Below are positions 51,506 through 60,469 of a stretch of DNA of 64,000 bases, piece by piece. The notes beneath the pieces are model-generated. The model was not told the origin of the DNA and made no database searches. It saw only the letters and a list, made by a program, of their open reading frames with translations. The position numbers and the translations under genes are program-made. The number at the start of each line of letters is the position of its first letter. The stretch's first letter is position 1. Location of the stretch: positions 217,572 through 281,571 of the forward strand of contig JAFRLQ010000135.1 of NCBI GenBank assembly GCA_017431145.1, written 5' to 3'. Source of the DNA: Clostridia bacterium. Lineage in GTDB: Bacteria > Bacillota > Clostridia > Christensenellales > Maliibacteriaceae.

Positions 51506-52870
51506 ATGTCGGAAAAAGCAATTATACGGGACCTGACGACCGGAAAAATCGCCCCGACCCTGTTGCGTCTGGCCTTTCCCGTCATGCTTTCCAATCTTCT
51601 TCAGACCGTATACAACATGGTCGATATGGTCATCGTCGGCCAGATCGAAGGCAGTGCCGGTCTTGCCGCCGTTTCTGTGGGCGCGGATCTGATCCACCTT
51701 TTCACGTTTATCGGAATGGGATTTGCCACTGCCGGTCAGATCATGGTCTCCCAATACCTCGGTGCAGGAAAGCGTGAAGACCTGAACGGAGTGATCGGAA
51801 CGCTTTTTTCCTTTAACTTTCTGTCCGCCGCGTTCTTTTCCGTGCTGGTCCTTTTTGCCGCTCCCGGCATGCTGCACCTTCTTCATGTCAAACCGGCGTT
51901 CTTTCAGGCGGCGCTTGACTATACGCGCTGCTGCGGAGCGGGTTTCGTCTTTCTGTTCGGATATCAGATGCTCAGCGCGATCCTGCGCGGCATGGGGGAT
52001 TCAAAGCATCCCATGTACTTTATCGCCATTGCATCTGTTCTGAATATTGTCCTGGACCTTCTGTTCATCCGCGGTTTCGGTATGGGTGCTTTCGGCGCAG
52101 CGCTTGCGACCGTCATCGCCCAGGGCGTATCCGTTCTGCTCTGCCTTGGGTACCTTTTCCTGCACCGCGTGCAGTTTTCCTTTGACTTCAGGCCTGCCAG
52201 TTTCCGCATTCTGAAGGATCCTTTCCTCATCATGCTGAAGCTCGGGATTCCGATCGCCATTCAGACGAGCGCAGGCAACATTTCGAACCTGTTCGTCTCC
52301 TCGCTGATCAATCCGCTCGGCGTCGTATATACAGCTGTCACGGGAGTGGGCAACAAACTCAACAGCATCGCGCTCATCGTCGCGAATGCGCTGAACACAT
52401 CCGGATCATCCGTCATCGGCCAGAGTTACGGCGCGGGAAAAACCAAACGGGTCAAGGTCGTGTTCTGGCATGTGTTCGCTTTCGACCTTGCATTCGTTTC
52501 CACGCTGAGCATTCTGATGCTTGTGTTCCCGGAGCACATCTTTTCCCTGTTCAACAAGGATCCTGCAGCTCTCTCACTCGCTCCGGTCTATGCTCCTGTC
52601 GCGGCGATCTCGTTCATGGGCTTTGCTTTCCGTTCACCGAGCCTGTCCTTCATCAACGGTCTTGGCCAGTCACGGATCAATTTCCTGATGGGCATCGTGG
52701 AAGGATATATCCTAAGGATCGGCCTGGTCTGGTTTCTCGGCAACGTACTCGGTCTCGGGATCTACGGATACTGGTACGGAGCCGTCATCGCAAGTTACGG
52801 ATACGGACTTGTCGTCTTTCCGTATTTTTTCAGCGACCGGTGGATCACCCATTTCGAACCCGTGGTATAA
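51506..52870 (+). CDS. MATE family multidrug/toxin exporter (second copy)
   Basis: The 454-residue transporter starts after AAAGGAACCTGACC. It has twelve helices in two halves. The family start is RDLTTGKIAPTLLRLAFPVM, then NMVDMVIVGQIEG. The second half begins at LKLGIPIAIQTSAGN, and FDFRPASFRI links the halves as in the copy at 7436-8806. It is the only plus-strand gene within the housekeeping cluster 46.8-61.2 kb and stands between stp and the flavin-reductase-like gene. An intrinsic terminator sits in its leader, so expression is probably controlled by attenuation. Inducer and substrate are unknown. Confidence 0.94.
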   Translation: MSEKAIIRDLTTGKIAPTLLRLAFPVMLSNLLQTVYNMVDMVIVGQIEGSAGLAAVSVGADLIHLFTFIGMGFATAGQIMVSQYLGAGKREDLNGVIGTLFSFNFLSAAFFSVLVLFAAPGMLHLLHVKPAFFQAALDYTRCCGAGFVFLFGYQMLSAILRGMGDSKHPMYFIAIASVLNIVLDLLFIRGFGMGAFGAALATVIAQGVSVLLCLGYLFLHRVQFSFDFRPASFRILKDPFLIMLKLGIPIAIQTSAGNISNLFVSSLINPLGVVYTAVTGVGNKLNSIALIVANALNTSGSSVIGQSYGAGKTKRVKVVFWHVFAFDLAFVSTLSILMLVFPEHIFSLFNKDPAALSLAPVYAPVAAISFMGFAFRSPSLSFINGLGQSRINFLMGIVEGYILRIGLVWFLGNVLGLGIYGYWYGAVIASYGYGLVVFPYFFSDRWITHFEPVV

Positions 52871-52904
52871 GTGTCACGCCGGACGGAGGAAGCATGCAAA
52901 AAGC

Positions 52905-52936
52905 GCGGTCAGACAAAACTGACCGCACTCTGTTTT
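52905..52936. terminator. Bidirectional terminator between MATE and flavin-reductase-like genes
   Basis: GCGGTCAG-ACAAAA-CTGACCGC with T-rich tails on both strands (TGTTTTT on plus, GCTTTTT on minus), between two converging genes. Confidence 0.8.
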
Positions 52937-52940
52937 TCCG

Positions 52941-53411
52941 TCATCTTTCAATGTGTGCGACGATCTCCCCGATCACCGCATAATGCGGCTCTCCGAAAAT
53001 AATATCCGATTCCGTTGCGTACCGCTGAAGAACATCTTCCGGGATCTGCACAGGATCAAGCTGCTTCATATATCTTTTTCTGCACACGAACACTTCGCAT
53101 GCCTCCTTATAGGTGATCCCGTTTTCAAGGAATTCAGGCGTAAGACCGGTTTCCCGCACCTTGTCCGTCTCTCTTCCTGATTTGCGGGCAAATACCTGAT
53201 GGATCCCGTCCATCTGTTTTGGAAAATAGGAAACGGTAAACCAGTCATTGTCTCTGACAAACTCCCAGGTATACCTCTCCGGTTTTACAAAGGCGATAAA
53301 CGCTTCTTTGCTCCAGACCCAGCCGGCAGCAGCATTTTTGATCGTCATGGAATTGAATTTGTCTTTCGTACCTGCTGTCAGCAATGCCATGTCCTTACCG
53401 ATTTCAGCCAT
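52941..53411 (-). CDS. Flavin reductase-like domain protein
   Basis: The 156-residue protein is of the flavin-reductase/HpaC-like split-barrel fold. Visible features are LLTAGTKDKFNSMTIKNAA, with the T-x-N-S-M-T-x FMN region, then AFVKPERYTWEFVRDNDWF (the R-x-T-x-E/D pattern), TVSYFPKQ and the late HYAVIGEIVAHI. It should bind FMN, and many relatives have no known partner. It has its own strong promoter (53447-53475) and faces the MATE gene tail to tail across a bidirectional terminator. A shared stress role with the exporter is possible but not shown. Confidence 0.85.
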   Translation of the reverse strand: MAEIGKDMALLTAGTKDKFNSMTIKNAAAGWVWSKEAFIAFVKPERYTWEFVRDNDWFTVSYFPKQMDGIHQVFARKSGRETDKVRETGLTPEFLENGITYKEACEVFVCRKRYMKQLDPVQIPEDVLQRYATESDIIFGEPHYAVIGEIVAHIER

Positions 53412-53446
53412 TTCGTGTTCTCCTTGTCCCGTTTATTGTCATCACG

Positions 53447-53475
53447 ATTATATGTGGCGGCAAACGCTTACGCAA
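53447..53475 (-). promoter_or_regulatory. Promoter of the flavin-reductase-like gene
   Basis: On the minus strand TTGCGT (53475-53470), a 17-base spacer and TATAAT (53452-53447), 36 bases before the start. Confidence 0.6.
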
Positions 53476-53504
53476 CATAACATTTATGATTTGTTGCTTT
53501 CCAA

Positions 53505-53535
53505 AAGAAAAAAACTGCAGGGCAGCCTGCAGTTT
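53505..53535 (-). terminator. Terminator of the rlmN operon
   Basis: On the minus strand AAACTGCAGG-CTGC-CCTGCAGTTT is followed by TTTTCTTTT, 14 bases after the rlmN stop. Confidence 0.8.
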
Positions 53536-53548
53536 CTCCATATTGAAT

Positions 53549-54601
53549 TCACTGTTTTTCAAGCATTTCCTTATTCTTCCTTCTCAGCTGCCCGCATGCG
53601 CCTTCGATGTCCTCGCCCATCGTACGTCTGCGCGTCGCAGAGATATGACACCGCTCCAGGGTCTTCAGGAACGTATTGACCTGTGCGGGTTTCGGTGCTT
53701 CCAGCGATCTTTCCTTCACGGGATTCAACGCAATGACATTTACATGAACCCGCATTCCGCGCAGCAGCTGCGCCAGTTCCTCCGCGCACTGTGCGGAATC
53801 ATTGACATTACGGATCAGCGAGTATTCCACGATCGCTCTTCTTCCCGTGCGGTCAGTATAGCGTTTCAGCGCCGCGACAGCGTCTTTGATGCCGTACGCT
53901 CTTGCGACAGGCATGATCTGCCGTCTGATCTCATCGTTCGGAGCGTGCAGGGAGAGACAAAGCGTGACCGGAAGGCCTTCCCGTGAAAAGCGGTCCATCT
54001 GGTCCACCAGACCGCAGGTGGAAAGAGACACATTCCGCAGACTGATCCCCAGGCCTTCCGGATCGTTCAGCCTTCTGAGCATCCGGACCACATTGTTGTA
54101 ATTATCCAGCGGTTCACCGCTTCCCATCAGAACCAGATTGTCAACCTGGCGTCCTCCGCCGAGCGCTTTGTTTACCGCGATGATCTGTCCCAGCATCTCA
54201 CCTTCCGTCAGGTTTCTTACAAGCCCTTCCAGCGTGGAGGCGCAGAACGCGCATCCCATCCTGCATCCGACCTGTGTGGACAGACAAAGCGTGTGTCCGT
54301 GATGATAGGACATCTGAACGCCTTCCACGATCTGTCCGTCTTCCATCTCGAAAAGGAATTTTCTCGTATCATCTTTCTGAGACGTCAGCGTCTTTACGAT
54401 CCTCGCCCCTCCGAGCACCGCTGTTTCATGGATCTTCTCACGCAGCGCCAGGGAAAGATTTGTCATTTCATCGATATCCGCACCCGCAATCAGCCATTTC
54501 GCGATCTGGTCCGCGCGGAAAGCAGGCTGCTGAAGCACGTTCTTCACATAGTCCTGCAGTTCCTGTTCATTCAAATCCAGAAGTCTGATCTTTTCGCCCA
54601 T
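53549..54601 (-). CDS. rlmN: 23S rRNA/tRNA adenine C2-methyltransferase
   Basis: The 350-residue radical-SAM enzyme methylates A2503 of 23S rRNA (and A37 of some tRNAs). The cluster motif is GCRMGCAFCAS (C-x-x-x-C-x-x-C). The resolving cysteine near the C-terminus is in SATRRRTMGEDIEGACGQL, and the methyl-carrying cysteine is in RNVSLSTCGLVD-type context plus the GEDI-x-x-A-C-G-Q-L end. MGSGEPLDNYNNVV is the SAM-binding GxGE block. It starts 4 bases after the rsmB stop and ends its transcript at the hairpin 53505-53535. Confidence 0.96.
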   Translation of the reverse strand: MGEKIRLLDLNEQELQDYVKNVLQQPAFRADQIAKWLIAGADIDEMTNLSLALREKIHETAVLGGARIVKTLTSQKDDTRKFLFEMEDGQIVEGVQMSYHHGHTLCLSTQVGCRMGCAFCASTLEGLVRNLTEGEMLGQIIAVNKALGGGRQVDNLVLMGSGEPLDNYNNVVRMLRRLNDPEGLGISLRNVSLSTCGLVDQMDRFSREGLPVTLCLSLHAPNDEIRRQIMPVARAYGIKDAVAALKRYTDRTGRRAIVEYSLIRNVNDSAQCAEELAQLLRGMRVHVNVIALNPVKERSLEAPKPAQVNTFLKTLERCHISATRRRTMGEDIEGACGQLRRKNKEMLEKQ

Positions 54602-54605
54602 ACCG

Positions 54606-55898
54606 TTATCCTCTGATCATGCGCACCGCAAAAAACGGCGCGACCCCGTCTCTTTTCCTGTCAAATCTCAGCATTCCGCCGCAACCTGCTACAGCTGCCT
54701 TTATTTCCTCTGGAATGAATTTTCCCGGATCATCCAGCGCAAAATCAGGATGTTCCTCCAGAAAACGCGTGATCTGCATCTCGTCTTCTTCCTGTGTCCA
54801 GGTACATGTCGAATACACGAGCGCTCCGCCTTTTTTCACGTACGCTGAAGCATGATCCAGGATCCTTCCCTGTATCCCGGAGAGGGAATCGATGTCATCC
54901 TGCGTGATCCGCAGCGCGATCTCCGGTTTCCCGGGAGCGGACAGGCCGGAGCACGGCACGTCCGTCAGCACGACATCATAGGATCCTGCCTCAAATCCAT
55001 CCAGGACGAGTGCGTCGCCGCATTTCGCACTGATGCAGGAGATCCCCAGCCTTTTCTGTTCATTCCGGATCAGACGGGTCCTGTGTTCATGCAGTTCCAC
55101 TGCGTCGATCTGTCCATCATCCCGCATCATATCCGCCATGGCAAAGGACTTCCCGCCCGGCGCTGCGCATGCGTCAAGGACCTTCATTCCTCTTTCCGGC
55201 GCAGCAACACGCGCGATCAGCTGGCTGGCCGCGCTCTGGATCACGAACGTGCCGTCCCGGTACTGCGGGGTCTTCGTCAGATCCCCTGCGTTTTCGACTT
55301 CGAAGCAGTTCTCGAACCGTTTTTTCGCGTTGCCGCCCCTTTCCCGGATCATCTCCAGGATCTCCTCTGTCCTTTCGGGTTTCCGTATCCTGATACAGAA
55401 CGGAAGCGCCTCTTCAAATCCTTCTGATGCGCCGTATATCCCGGCATACTTTTCTGCGAGAAAATCCGGAAGGTTCAAAAAGCATCCCGTTCTTTGCGGC
55501 TCTTCCCGCGGCAACAGTTCTTCCGCCGTATGCTTTGCGACGTTCCGAAGCACCGCATTGACCATTCCCGCCAGTTTCGGAGAACTCCGTCTTACGATTC
55601 GCACGGATTCCGATACAGCCGCATGCGCAGGAACGGAATCCATAAACAGGATCTGATAGGCTCCCGTGTACAGACATTCCGCGACCGTATCCGGCAGTTT
55701 TTTCATTTTGCAGAAACCGGAAAGGGCGTGTGTCAGCATGAATCTGCGCTCCAGCGTCCCGTATACCAGCTTCGTATAGAAATCCCGTTCCCTTTCATCT
55801 GCAAGTTCCGAAGCCTTTTCCCTGACTGCAAGATTCGCATAGGCATCAAAGCGAATCACCCGGATCAGGGTATCAACGGCTGCCTCCCGCGCGTTCAC
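54606..55898 (-). CDS. rsmB: 16S rRNA cytosine-967 C5-methyltransferase
   Basis: The 430-residue protein has an N-terminal NusB-like helical domain (about residues 1-140). The methyltransferase domain follows: SAM motif KVLDACAAPGGKSFAMA, motif IV LTDVPCSGLSAPGKPEI with the release cysteine, and motif VI VYSTCTWTQEEDEMQI with the nucleophilic cysteine. These are the two catalytic cysteines of RsmB. It overlaps fmt by 4 bases and is followed by rlmN, the standard Firmicute order. Confidence 0.95.
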   Translation of the reverse strand: MNAREAAVDTLIRVIRFDAYANLAVREKASELADERERDFYTKLVYGTLERRFMLTHALSGFCKMKKLPDTVAECLYTGAYQILFMDSVPAHAAVSESVRIVRRSSPKLAGMVNAVLRNVAKHTAEELLPREEPQRTGCFLNLPDFLAEKYAGIYGASEGFEEALPFCIRIRKPERTEEILEMIRERGGNAKKRFENCFEVENAGDLTKTPQYRDGTFVIQSAASQLIARVAAPERGMKVLDACAAPGGKSFAMADMMRDDGQIDAVELHEHRTRLIRNEQKRLGISCISAKCGDALVLDGFEAGSYDVVLTDVPCSGLSAPGKPEIALRITQDDIDSLSGIQGRILDHASAYVKKGGALVYSTCTWTQEEDEMQITRFLEEHPDFALDDPGKFIPEEIKAAVAGCGGMLRFDRKRDGVAPFFAVRMIRG

Positions 55899-56821
55899 TT
55901 CTCATCCCCCAGAACGGTTCCCTTTTCGATCTTCCTGCCGCGCAGAAAGACGTCAAGCGGCATTCTCTTGCTTCCCTCAAGCTGGACCTCCAGCGGACGG
56001 AAAGCACCGTCTCCGCATGCAATGCCCAGTTTATCATCGAGCACGGTCCCGGGAGCACCGCTGCCATCAACGCGTCTGATCTCGAAGATCTTCAGTGTTT
56101 TTCCGTCCAGCATCGTCCATGTTCCCGGCCAAGGCGTCATCGCCCGGATCTGGCAGTCCAGTTCCCGGAATGTGCGTGAAAGATCCATCTTTCCGTGGGT
56201 CTTGTTCAGGATGGGCGTCTTGGTCGCTTTCTGCGGATCCTGCGGAATGCGCGGAACCGTTTTTTCCGTGATCCCGTGCAGCGTCTCGATCAGGAGATCC
56301 GCGCCGAGCAGCGACAGTTTCTCCGTGAGCGTCTGCGTCGTATCCGTATCCTCGATCGGGATCCTTTTCTGCAGAATGATGTCCCCCGTATCCATGCCCG
56401 CGTCGGTGAACATCGTCGTCACGCCGGTCTCGCGGTCACCACACAGGATACTCCATGCGATCGGAGAGGCGCCGCGGTAAGCGGGAAGAAGCGAGGCATG
56501 GACATTGACCACGCCCTGCGGCGGGATATCCAGAAGTTTCTGGGACAGGATCTGTCCGTATGCGGCCGTGACAAACAGATCACAGTTCAGCGCTCTGAGC
56601 TGTTCCAGCGATTCCTCCCTGTTGATCTTTTCGATCTGCAGGACCGGGATCTGATACTGCTGCGCCGCCGTTTTGATCGGAGGAGGCGTCATGACCGCCT
56701 TTCTTCCGACCGGGCGGTCGCACTGTGTCACGACTGCCGCCACTTCCGTTTCCGGATCTCTGATCATTGCCTCAAGTACGGGGACCGCAAACTGCGGGGT
56801 CCCGAACAATGCCACTCTCAT
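55895..56821 (-). CDS. fmt: Methionyl-tRNA formyltransferase
   Basis: The 308-residue enzyme formylates initiator Met-tRNA with 10-formyl-tetrahydrofolate. The start VALFGTPQFAVPVLEAMI, the folate/catalytic block VNVHASLLPAYRGASPI (Asn-His pair) and TTMFTDAGMDTGDIIL (catalytic Asp) are all present. A C-terminal beta-barrel tRNA-binding domain follows. It lies 72 bases after def and overlaps rsmB. Together with def it supplies and removes the N-terminal formyl group. Confidence 0.96.
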   Translation of the reverse strand: MRVALFGTPQFAVPVLEAMIRDPETEVAAVVTQCDRPVGRKAVMTPPPIKTAAQQYQIPVLQIEKINREESLEQLRALNCDLFVTAAYGQILSQKLLDIPPQGVVNVHASLLPAYRGASPIAWSILCGDRETGVTTMFTDAGMDTGDIILQKRIPIEDTDTTQTLTEKLSLLGADLLIETLHGITEKTVPRIPQDPQKATKTPILNKTHGKMDLSRTFRELDCQIRAMTPWPGTWTMLDGKTLKIFEIRRVDGSGAPGTVLDDKLGIACGDGAFRPLEVQLEGSKRMPLDVFLRGRKIEKGTVLGDEK

Positions 56822-56893
56822 CGCGTCTATCCGCTCCTTCCTTATTCGACAGAACAGACCGGACTTGCGTCCGATCCGTCATTGATGAACTCT

Positions 56894-57376
56894 TTATTCT
56901 TCTTCCTGTTCTTCTTCCGGTACGATCTCGTATTCCATGATATCCGTGAAGAGCTGTCCCTCAAGATGCGCCAGTTCGTGGCAGAACGCCCGGGCGAGAA
57001 GCCCTTCCCCTTCCGCTTCGAACCAGTTTCCGTTCCGGTCCTGTGCGCGCACCTTCACATGCATGGGACGCTTGACGAAGCCCTGAACATCCGGAACGGA
57101 AAGGCATCCTTCCGGTCCCTCCTGTTCCCCGTCCTGTTCGATGATCTCGGGATTTACCAGTTCCAGAAGACCGCTGCGATCTTCCGTCGTGTCGATCACG
57201 ACCGCCCGCCTGAGCATGCTCACCTGCGGAGCGGCAAGGCCCACGCCGTTTGCCTCATACATCGTCTGGGCCATGTCTTCAAGGAGCTGCGCCAGACGCG
57301 CGTCGAACTTTTCCACTTTTCTCGCTTTTCTGCGCAGGATCGGATCTTCCTGTGTCGCGATCTTTCGTAATGCCAT
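56894..57376 (-). CDS. def: Peptide deformylase (housekeeping)
   Basis: This is a 160-residue protein from ATG 57376 after ATCGGAGGAAAG. Motif 1 is GVGLAAPQVS, motif 2 EGCLSVP and motif 3 CHELAHLEG. These are canonical except Ala for Asp in the last HELDH and Ser for Gly in the first. It removes formyl from nascent proteins. The acidic tail EEEQEEE is unusual but harmless. It lies between priA and fmt. An extended -10 promoter overlaps the end of priA. A second, divergent deformylase is at 571-987. Confidence 0.95.
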   Translation of the reverse strand: MALRKIATQEDPILRRKARKVEKFDARLAQLLEDMAQTMYEANGVGLAAPQVSMLRRAVVIDTTEDRSGLLELVNPEIIEQDGEQEGPEGCLSVPDVQGFVKRPMHVKVRAQDRNGNWFEAEGEGLLARAFCHELAHLEGQLFTDIMEYEIVPEEEQEEE

Positions 57377-57415
57377 GCTCTTTCCTCCGATTGCTGTAGC
57401 CGTCAAGTGACTTCT

Positions 57416-57424
57416 ATTATACCA
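57416..57424 (-). promoter_or_regulatory. Extended -10 promoter for def, overlapping the priA stop
   Basis: On the minus strand TGG-TATAAT ends at 57416. Its TAA is the priA stop codon. It would give a leader of about 35 bases before def, so def-fmt-rsmB-rlmN can be transcribed apart from priA. Confidence 0.5.
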
Positions 57425-59660
57425 TATGATGCGGATTGATTTCCATGACGGGACGCGCCTGACCGGTATGGAATTCATCGTCCCACCGCATCAGATCCTC
57501 CGTCATATCGTCCGTCGCTTCGTCTTCAATCATCTTCAGCACGATCTGGTATCTGTATCTGTTGTCTATCCTGGCCAGAGGGCTTTCCGTGCACCTGAAC
57601 TGAAGGAGTCTGCCGTGAAATACCTTTTCGGCGCGGATCTTTGTTTTCAAAAACTCCGCGAAACGCTCGCACTGAGCCTTCGCTCGTTCCCCGTCCGTAT
57701 CGGTGAACAGGAACCGGATGAACCGTGTGAACGGCGGAAACTGTCCTTCCTGCCTGCGTTTCATTTCGTCCTCATAGAATGCCGGATAATCATGCTGCGC
57801 CGCAAGACAGATCGCCGCTTCCTCCGGTGAATACGTCTGGACCACAACGCGGCCGGGGGTGTTTCCTCTTCCCGCGCGTCCCGCGACCTGCGCAATCAGC
57901 TGGAACGTCCTCTCCGCTCCCGTATAATCCGGCGCGTGCAGGGCGGTATCCGCGGCAAGCACGCCCACGACTGTGATGTTCGGGAAATCCAGTCCCTTCG
58001 CCACCATTTGCGTTCCCAGAAGGATCTGCGCTTCTCCTCTTCCGAACGCCGAGAGTATCTGTTCATGCGAATCTTTCGTACGCGTGGTGTCGCGGTCCAT
58101 GCGCAGCGTCTTCACGCCCGGGAACAGCGTTTGCAGTTCATCCTCGATCCGCTGGGTCCCCGCTCCGAAATACCGTATCCTTGACGATCCGCAGGAAGGA
58201 CACTTCCTCGGCGGATACATCTCAAATCCGCAGTAATGGCAGACGAGCCGGTTCTGCGTCCTGTGATAGGTCATGGAGACGTCGCAGTGCGGGCATTTCA
58301 CGGCCTCGCCGCAGTCACGGCAGGAGACGAACGTATGATATCCGCGGCGGTTCAAAAACAGCACGGTCTGCTGCCCGTTGAAGAGCGCATTCTGGATGGC
58401 TTCCTTCAGCTGTCCGGAGAACATGGACCGGTTTCCCGCCTTCAGTTCCTCGCGCATATCCACGATCGAGACCTCCGGCATCGGCAGGCCCCGGACTCTC
58501 CCGTTGAGTTTCAGAAGCGTGATCGTCCCGTCCAGCGCCTTCGCGTAACGTCCCAGAGAAGGCGTCGCGCTTCCCATCACCAGTGTCGCGCCGTGCATCC
58601 TGCAGCGCTCCTGCGCGACTTCCACCGCGTCATAACGCGGCGCGTGCTCGGAAAGATAGGATGTCTCATGCTCCTCATCCACGACGATGAGTCCAAGATC
58701 ATCGAACGGTGCAAAAATCGCGGACCGTGCACCGACAGCGACCTTCACCGTTCCGTTCTTGACGCGCTGCCACTGATCTCTTCGTTCGGCCAGCGTCAGC
58801 GCGGAATGGAAGACGCAGACGGATTCCCCGAAACGCGCCCGGAACCGCTTGACCATCTGCGGTGTCAGCGAGATCTCCGGAACGAGTATGATCGTGCTTC
58901 TTCCCGTCTGCATCGCGTATTTCGCGCACTGCAGGTATACTTCCGTCTTCCCGGATCCCGTTACGCCGAACAGATAGAATGTTCCCGATCCCGAGGCCAT
59001 TGCATCGCGGATCCGGCCGATCGCCTGTTCCTGTTCAGGCATCAGTTCCGGCTCTGTGTCCGGCTCTACGGGGATCTGTTCGTATGGGATCCTCTGTGCG
59101 ACCGCCGTTTCGGTCCGGACCAGTCCTTTTTTCTCCAATGCGTGCGCGACGGCCTGCCACTCGGGAAGTTTTGCGCGGATCTGTCCGATCCCCGCGTCAG
59201 AAAGCAGAAGCTCCATCAGAAGGATCTGCCTTTTCCGTGAAGGTGGGCATGTATCGATAAACAGTCCCGCCGCTTCTTTTGAAACATTCAGGACAGGTTT
59301 GGTATAGGTCTGCGGTTTTGCCTTGTCCGCCCGGGTCCCGGGCGGCAGAACACACCGCACCGCCTCCTGCACGGAGCAGTGGTATCTGTGTGCCATCCAC
59401 AGCGCGAGCCGGATCATTTCCTCGGAAACAGCCTCTCCGTCATAGCGCGGCGGTCCCATATCGCGGATCCTGTCCGGCGGCACATCCGTTTTCTGCATGA
59501 TCTCCAGCACGAGACCCGCCAGTTTTCTTTTTCCGAACGGAACGGTAACGCTCATTCCCGGCGAAACGGCGCAGGGATAATCTGCGGGGATCCGGTAATC
59601 GAACCCCTGCTCCAGTTCCTGCCCTGCCACATCGACCAGTACCCTCGCGTATCGTTCCAT
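57417..59660 (-). CDS. priA: Primosomal protein N' (replication restart helicase)
   Basis: This is a 747-residue helicase from ATG 59660 behind AAAGGATAAAA. The N-terminal DNA-binding domain starts YARVLVDVAGQELEQGFDYR. Helicase motifs follow: LFGVTGSGKTEVYLQ (Walker A), VVDEEHETSYLSEHAPRYD (DEEH box), then FLNRRGYHTFVSCRDCG. The zinc-binding region has eight cysteines in CxxC pairs (about residues 465-510), and MVAKGLDFPNITVVG with VAGRAGRG completes the core. It reloads the replisome at stalled forks. It is 14 bases downstream of the isochorismatase-like gene. Confidence 0.96.
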   Translation of the reverse strand: MERYARVLVDVAGQELEQGFDYRIPADYPCAVSPGMSVTVPFGKRKLAGLVLEIMQKTDVPPDRIRDMGPPRYDGEAVSEEMIRLALWMAHRYHCSVQEAVRCVLPPGTRADKAKPQTYTKPVLNVSKEAAGLFIDTCPPSRKRQILLMELLLSDAGIGQIRAKLPEWQAVAHALEKKGLVRTETAVAQRIPYEQIPVEPDTEPELMPEQEQAIGRIRDAMASGSGTFYLFGVTGSGKTEVYLQCAKYAMQTGRSTIILVPEISLTPQMVKRFRARFGESVCVFHSALTLAERRDQWQRVKNGTVKVAVGARSAIFAPFDDLGLIVVDEEHETSYLSEHAPRYDAVEVAQERCRMHGATLVMGSATPSLGRYAKALDGTITLLKLNGRVRGLPMPEVSIVDMREELKAGNRSMFSGQLKEAIQNALFNGQQTVLFLNRRGYHTFVSCRDCGEAVKCPHCDVSMTYHRTQNRLVCHYCGFEMYPPRKCPSCGSSRIRYFGAGTQRIEDELQTLFPGVKTLRMDRDTTRTKDSHEQILSAFGRGEAQILLGTQMVAKGLDFPNITVVGVLAADTALHAPDYTGAERTFQLIAQVAGRAGRGNTPGRVVVQTYSPEEAAICLAAQHDYPAFYEDEMKRRQEGQFPPFTRFIRFLFTDTDGERAKAQCERFAEFLKTKIRAEKVFHGRLLQFRCTESPLARIDNRYRYQIVLKMIEDEATDDMTEDLMRWDDEFHTGQARPVMEINPHHMV

Positions 59661-59674
59661 TTTTATCCTTTCAT

Positions 59675-60469
59675 TCAAAACAGTCTGTAGTCTTCCCTGA
59701 ACCGGAACGGAAATCCTCCCATGATATCCGCAGTCGTCGTACTGCAGCACCAGAACCTCTCCAGATGACCGCTCATGGCGTCCACCGCGTCAAAATGGTC
59801 CATATAGGGAGGCATCTCCGGGTTGTACATCACATCGATCAGATCCCTGACAAGAATACACCGGATGCCCTGACGGACCATCTGGCGGATCCCGAACGGT
59901 CTGCCCGGCACGCAGATATTCGCGTGCACACCGCAGTAGAAGACCGTATCGATCCCGTGCGTGCGGAAGTAATCATAGGCCAGCCTGTCGTCCACGATGA
60001 TATCCCTGTCCGGATCGATCGTGATCCTCTCGTGCTCGCCATAGTACGGTCTGGAGTACGTGCAGCGTTCTTTGCAGAAGCAACCGCCGTCGCTGTCGTC
60101 GAACGGCAGCGGATCTTCCCGTTCCGGATCCAGCGGACACCAGTCAAGAAGCGGCGGATCCGCTTCCTGCGGCGGCGCCTCCAGCGCACGTTTCCGTGCG
60201 GGATTGTCCGCGTAATACGCCATCGTGTTGCTCGGACAGTGTACGATCAGAAAACCGTTTCTGCGCATATAGGACGTGAACTTTTCGATCGGAGCCGCAA
60301 GCTCGTCGACTCTGGCGGCCGCTCCCTTGCACCAATGCGTGTTCCACATGTCGCAGATGATCACGGCGCTCTTTTCCGGATCCGCGTCCAGCCTCAAACG
60401 TTTTTTGATCCAGCGGTCATCTTCTTTGATCTGTTTCTGTCCTTCAAAGGTCAAAGGTTCATAATACAT
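59675..60469 (-). CDS. Isochorismatase-like cysteine hydrolase
   Basis: This is a 264-residue protein from ATG 60469, with AGAAGGAG before it. The core shows the catalytic Asp in AVIICDMWNTHWC, the Lys/Arg region FLIVHCPSNTM, and the nucleophile Cys in YCGVHANICVPGRPFGIRQM, with the cis-peptide before it. This is the isochorismatase/nicotinamidase superfamily. The extra inserted segment with several Cys/Asp residues (GGCFCKERC, about residues 118-126) is unusual. The substrate is unknown. It overlaps ispD by 11 bases and precedes priA. Confidence 0.87.
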   Translation of the reverse strand: MYYEPLTFEGQKQIKEDDRWIKKRLRLDADPEKSAVIICDMWNTHWCKGAAARVDELAAPIEKFTSYMRRNGFLIVHCPSNTMAYYADNPARKRALEAPPQEADPPLLDWCPLDPEREDPLPFDDSDGGCFCKERCTYSRPYYGEHERITIDPDRDIIVDDRLAYDYFRTHGIDTVFYCGVHANICVPGRPFGIRQMVRQGIRCILVRDLIDVMYNPEMPPYMDHFDAVDAMSGHLERFWCCSTTTADIMGGFPFRFREDYRLF

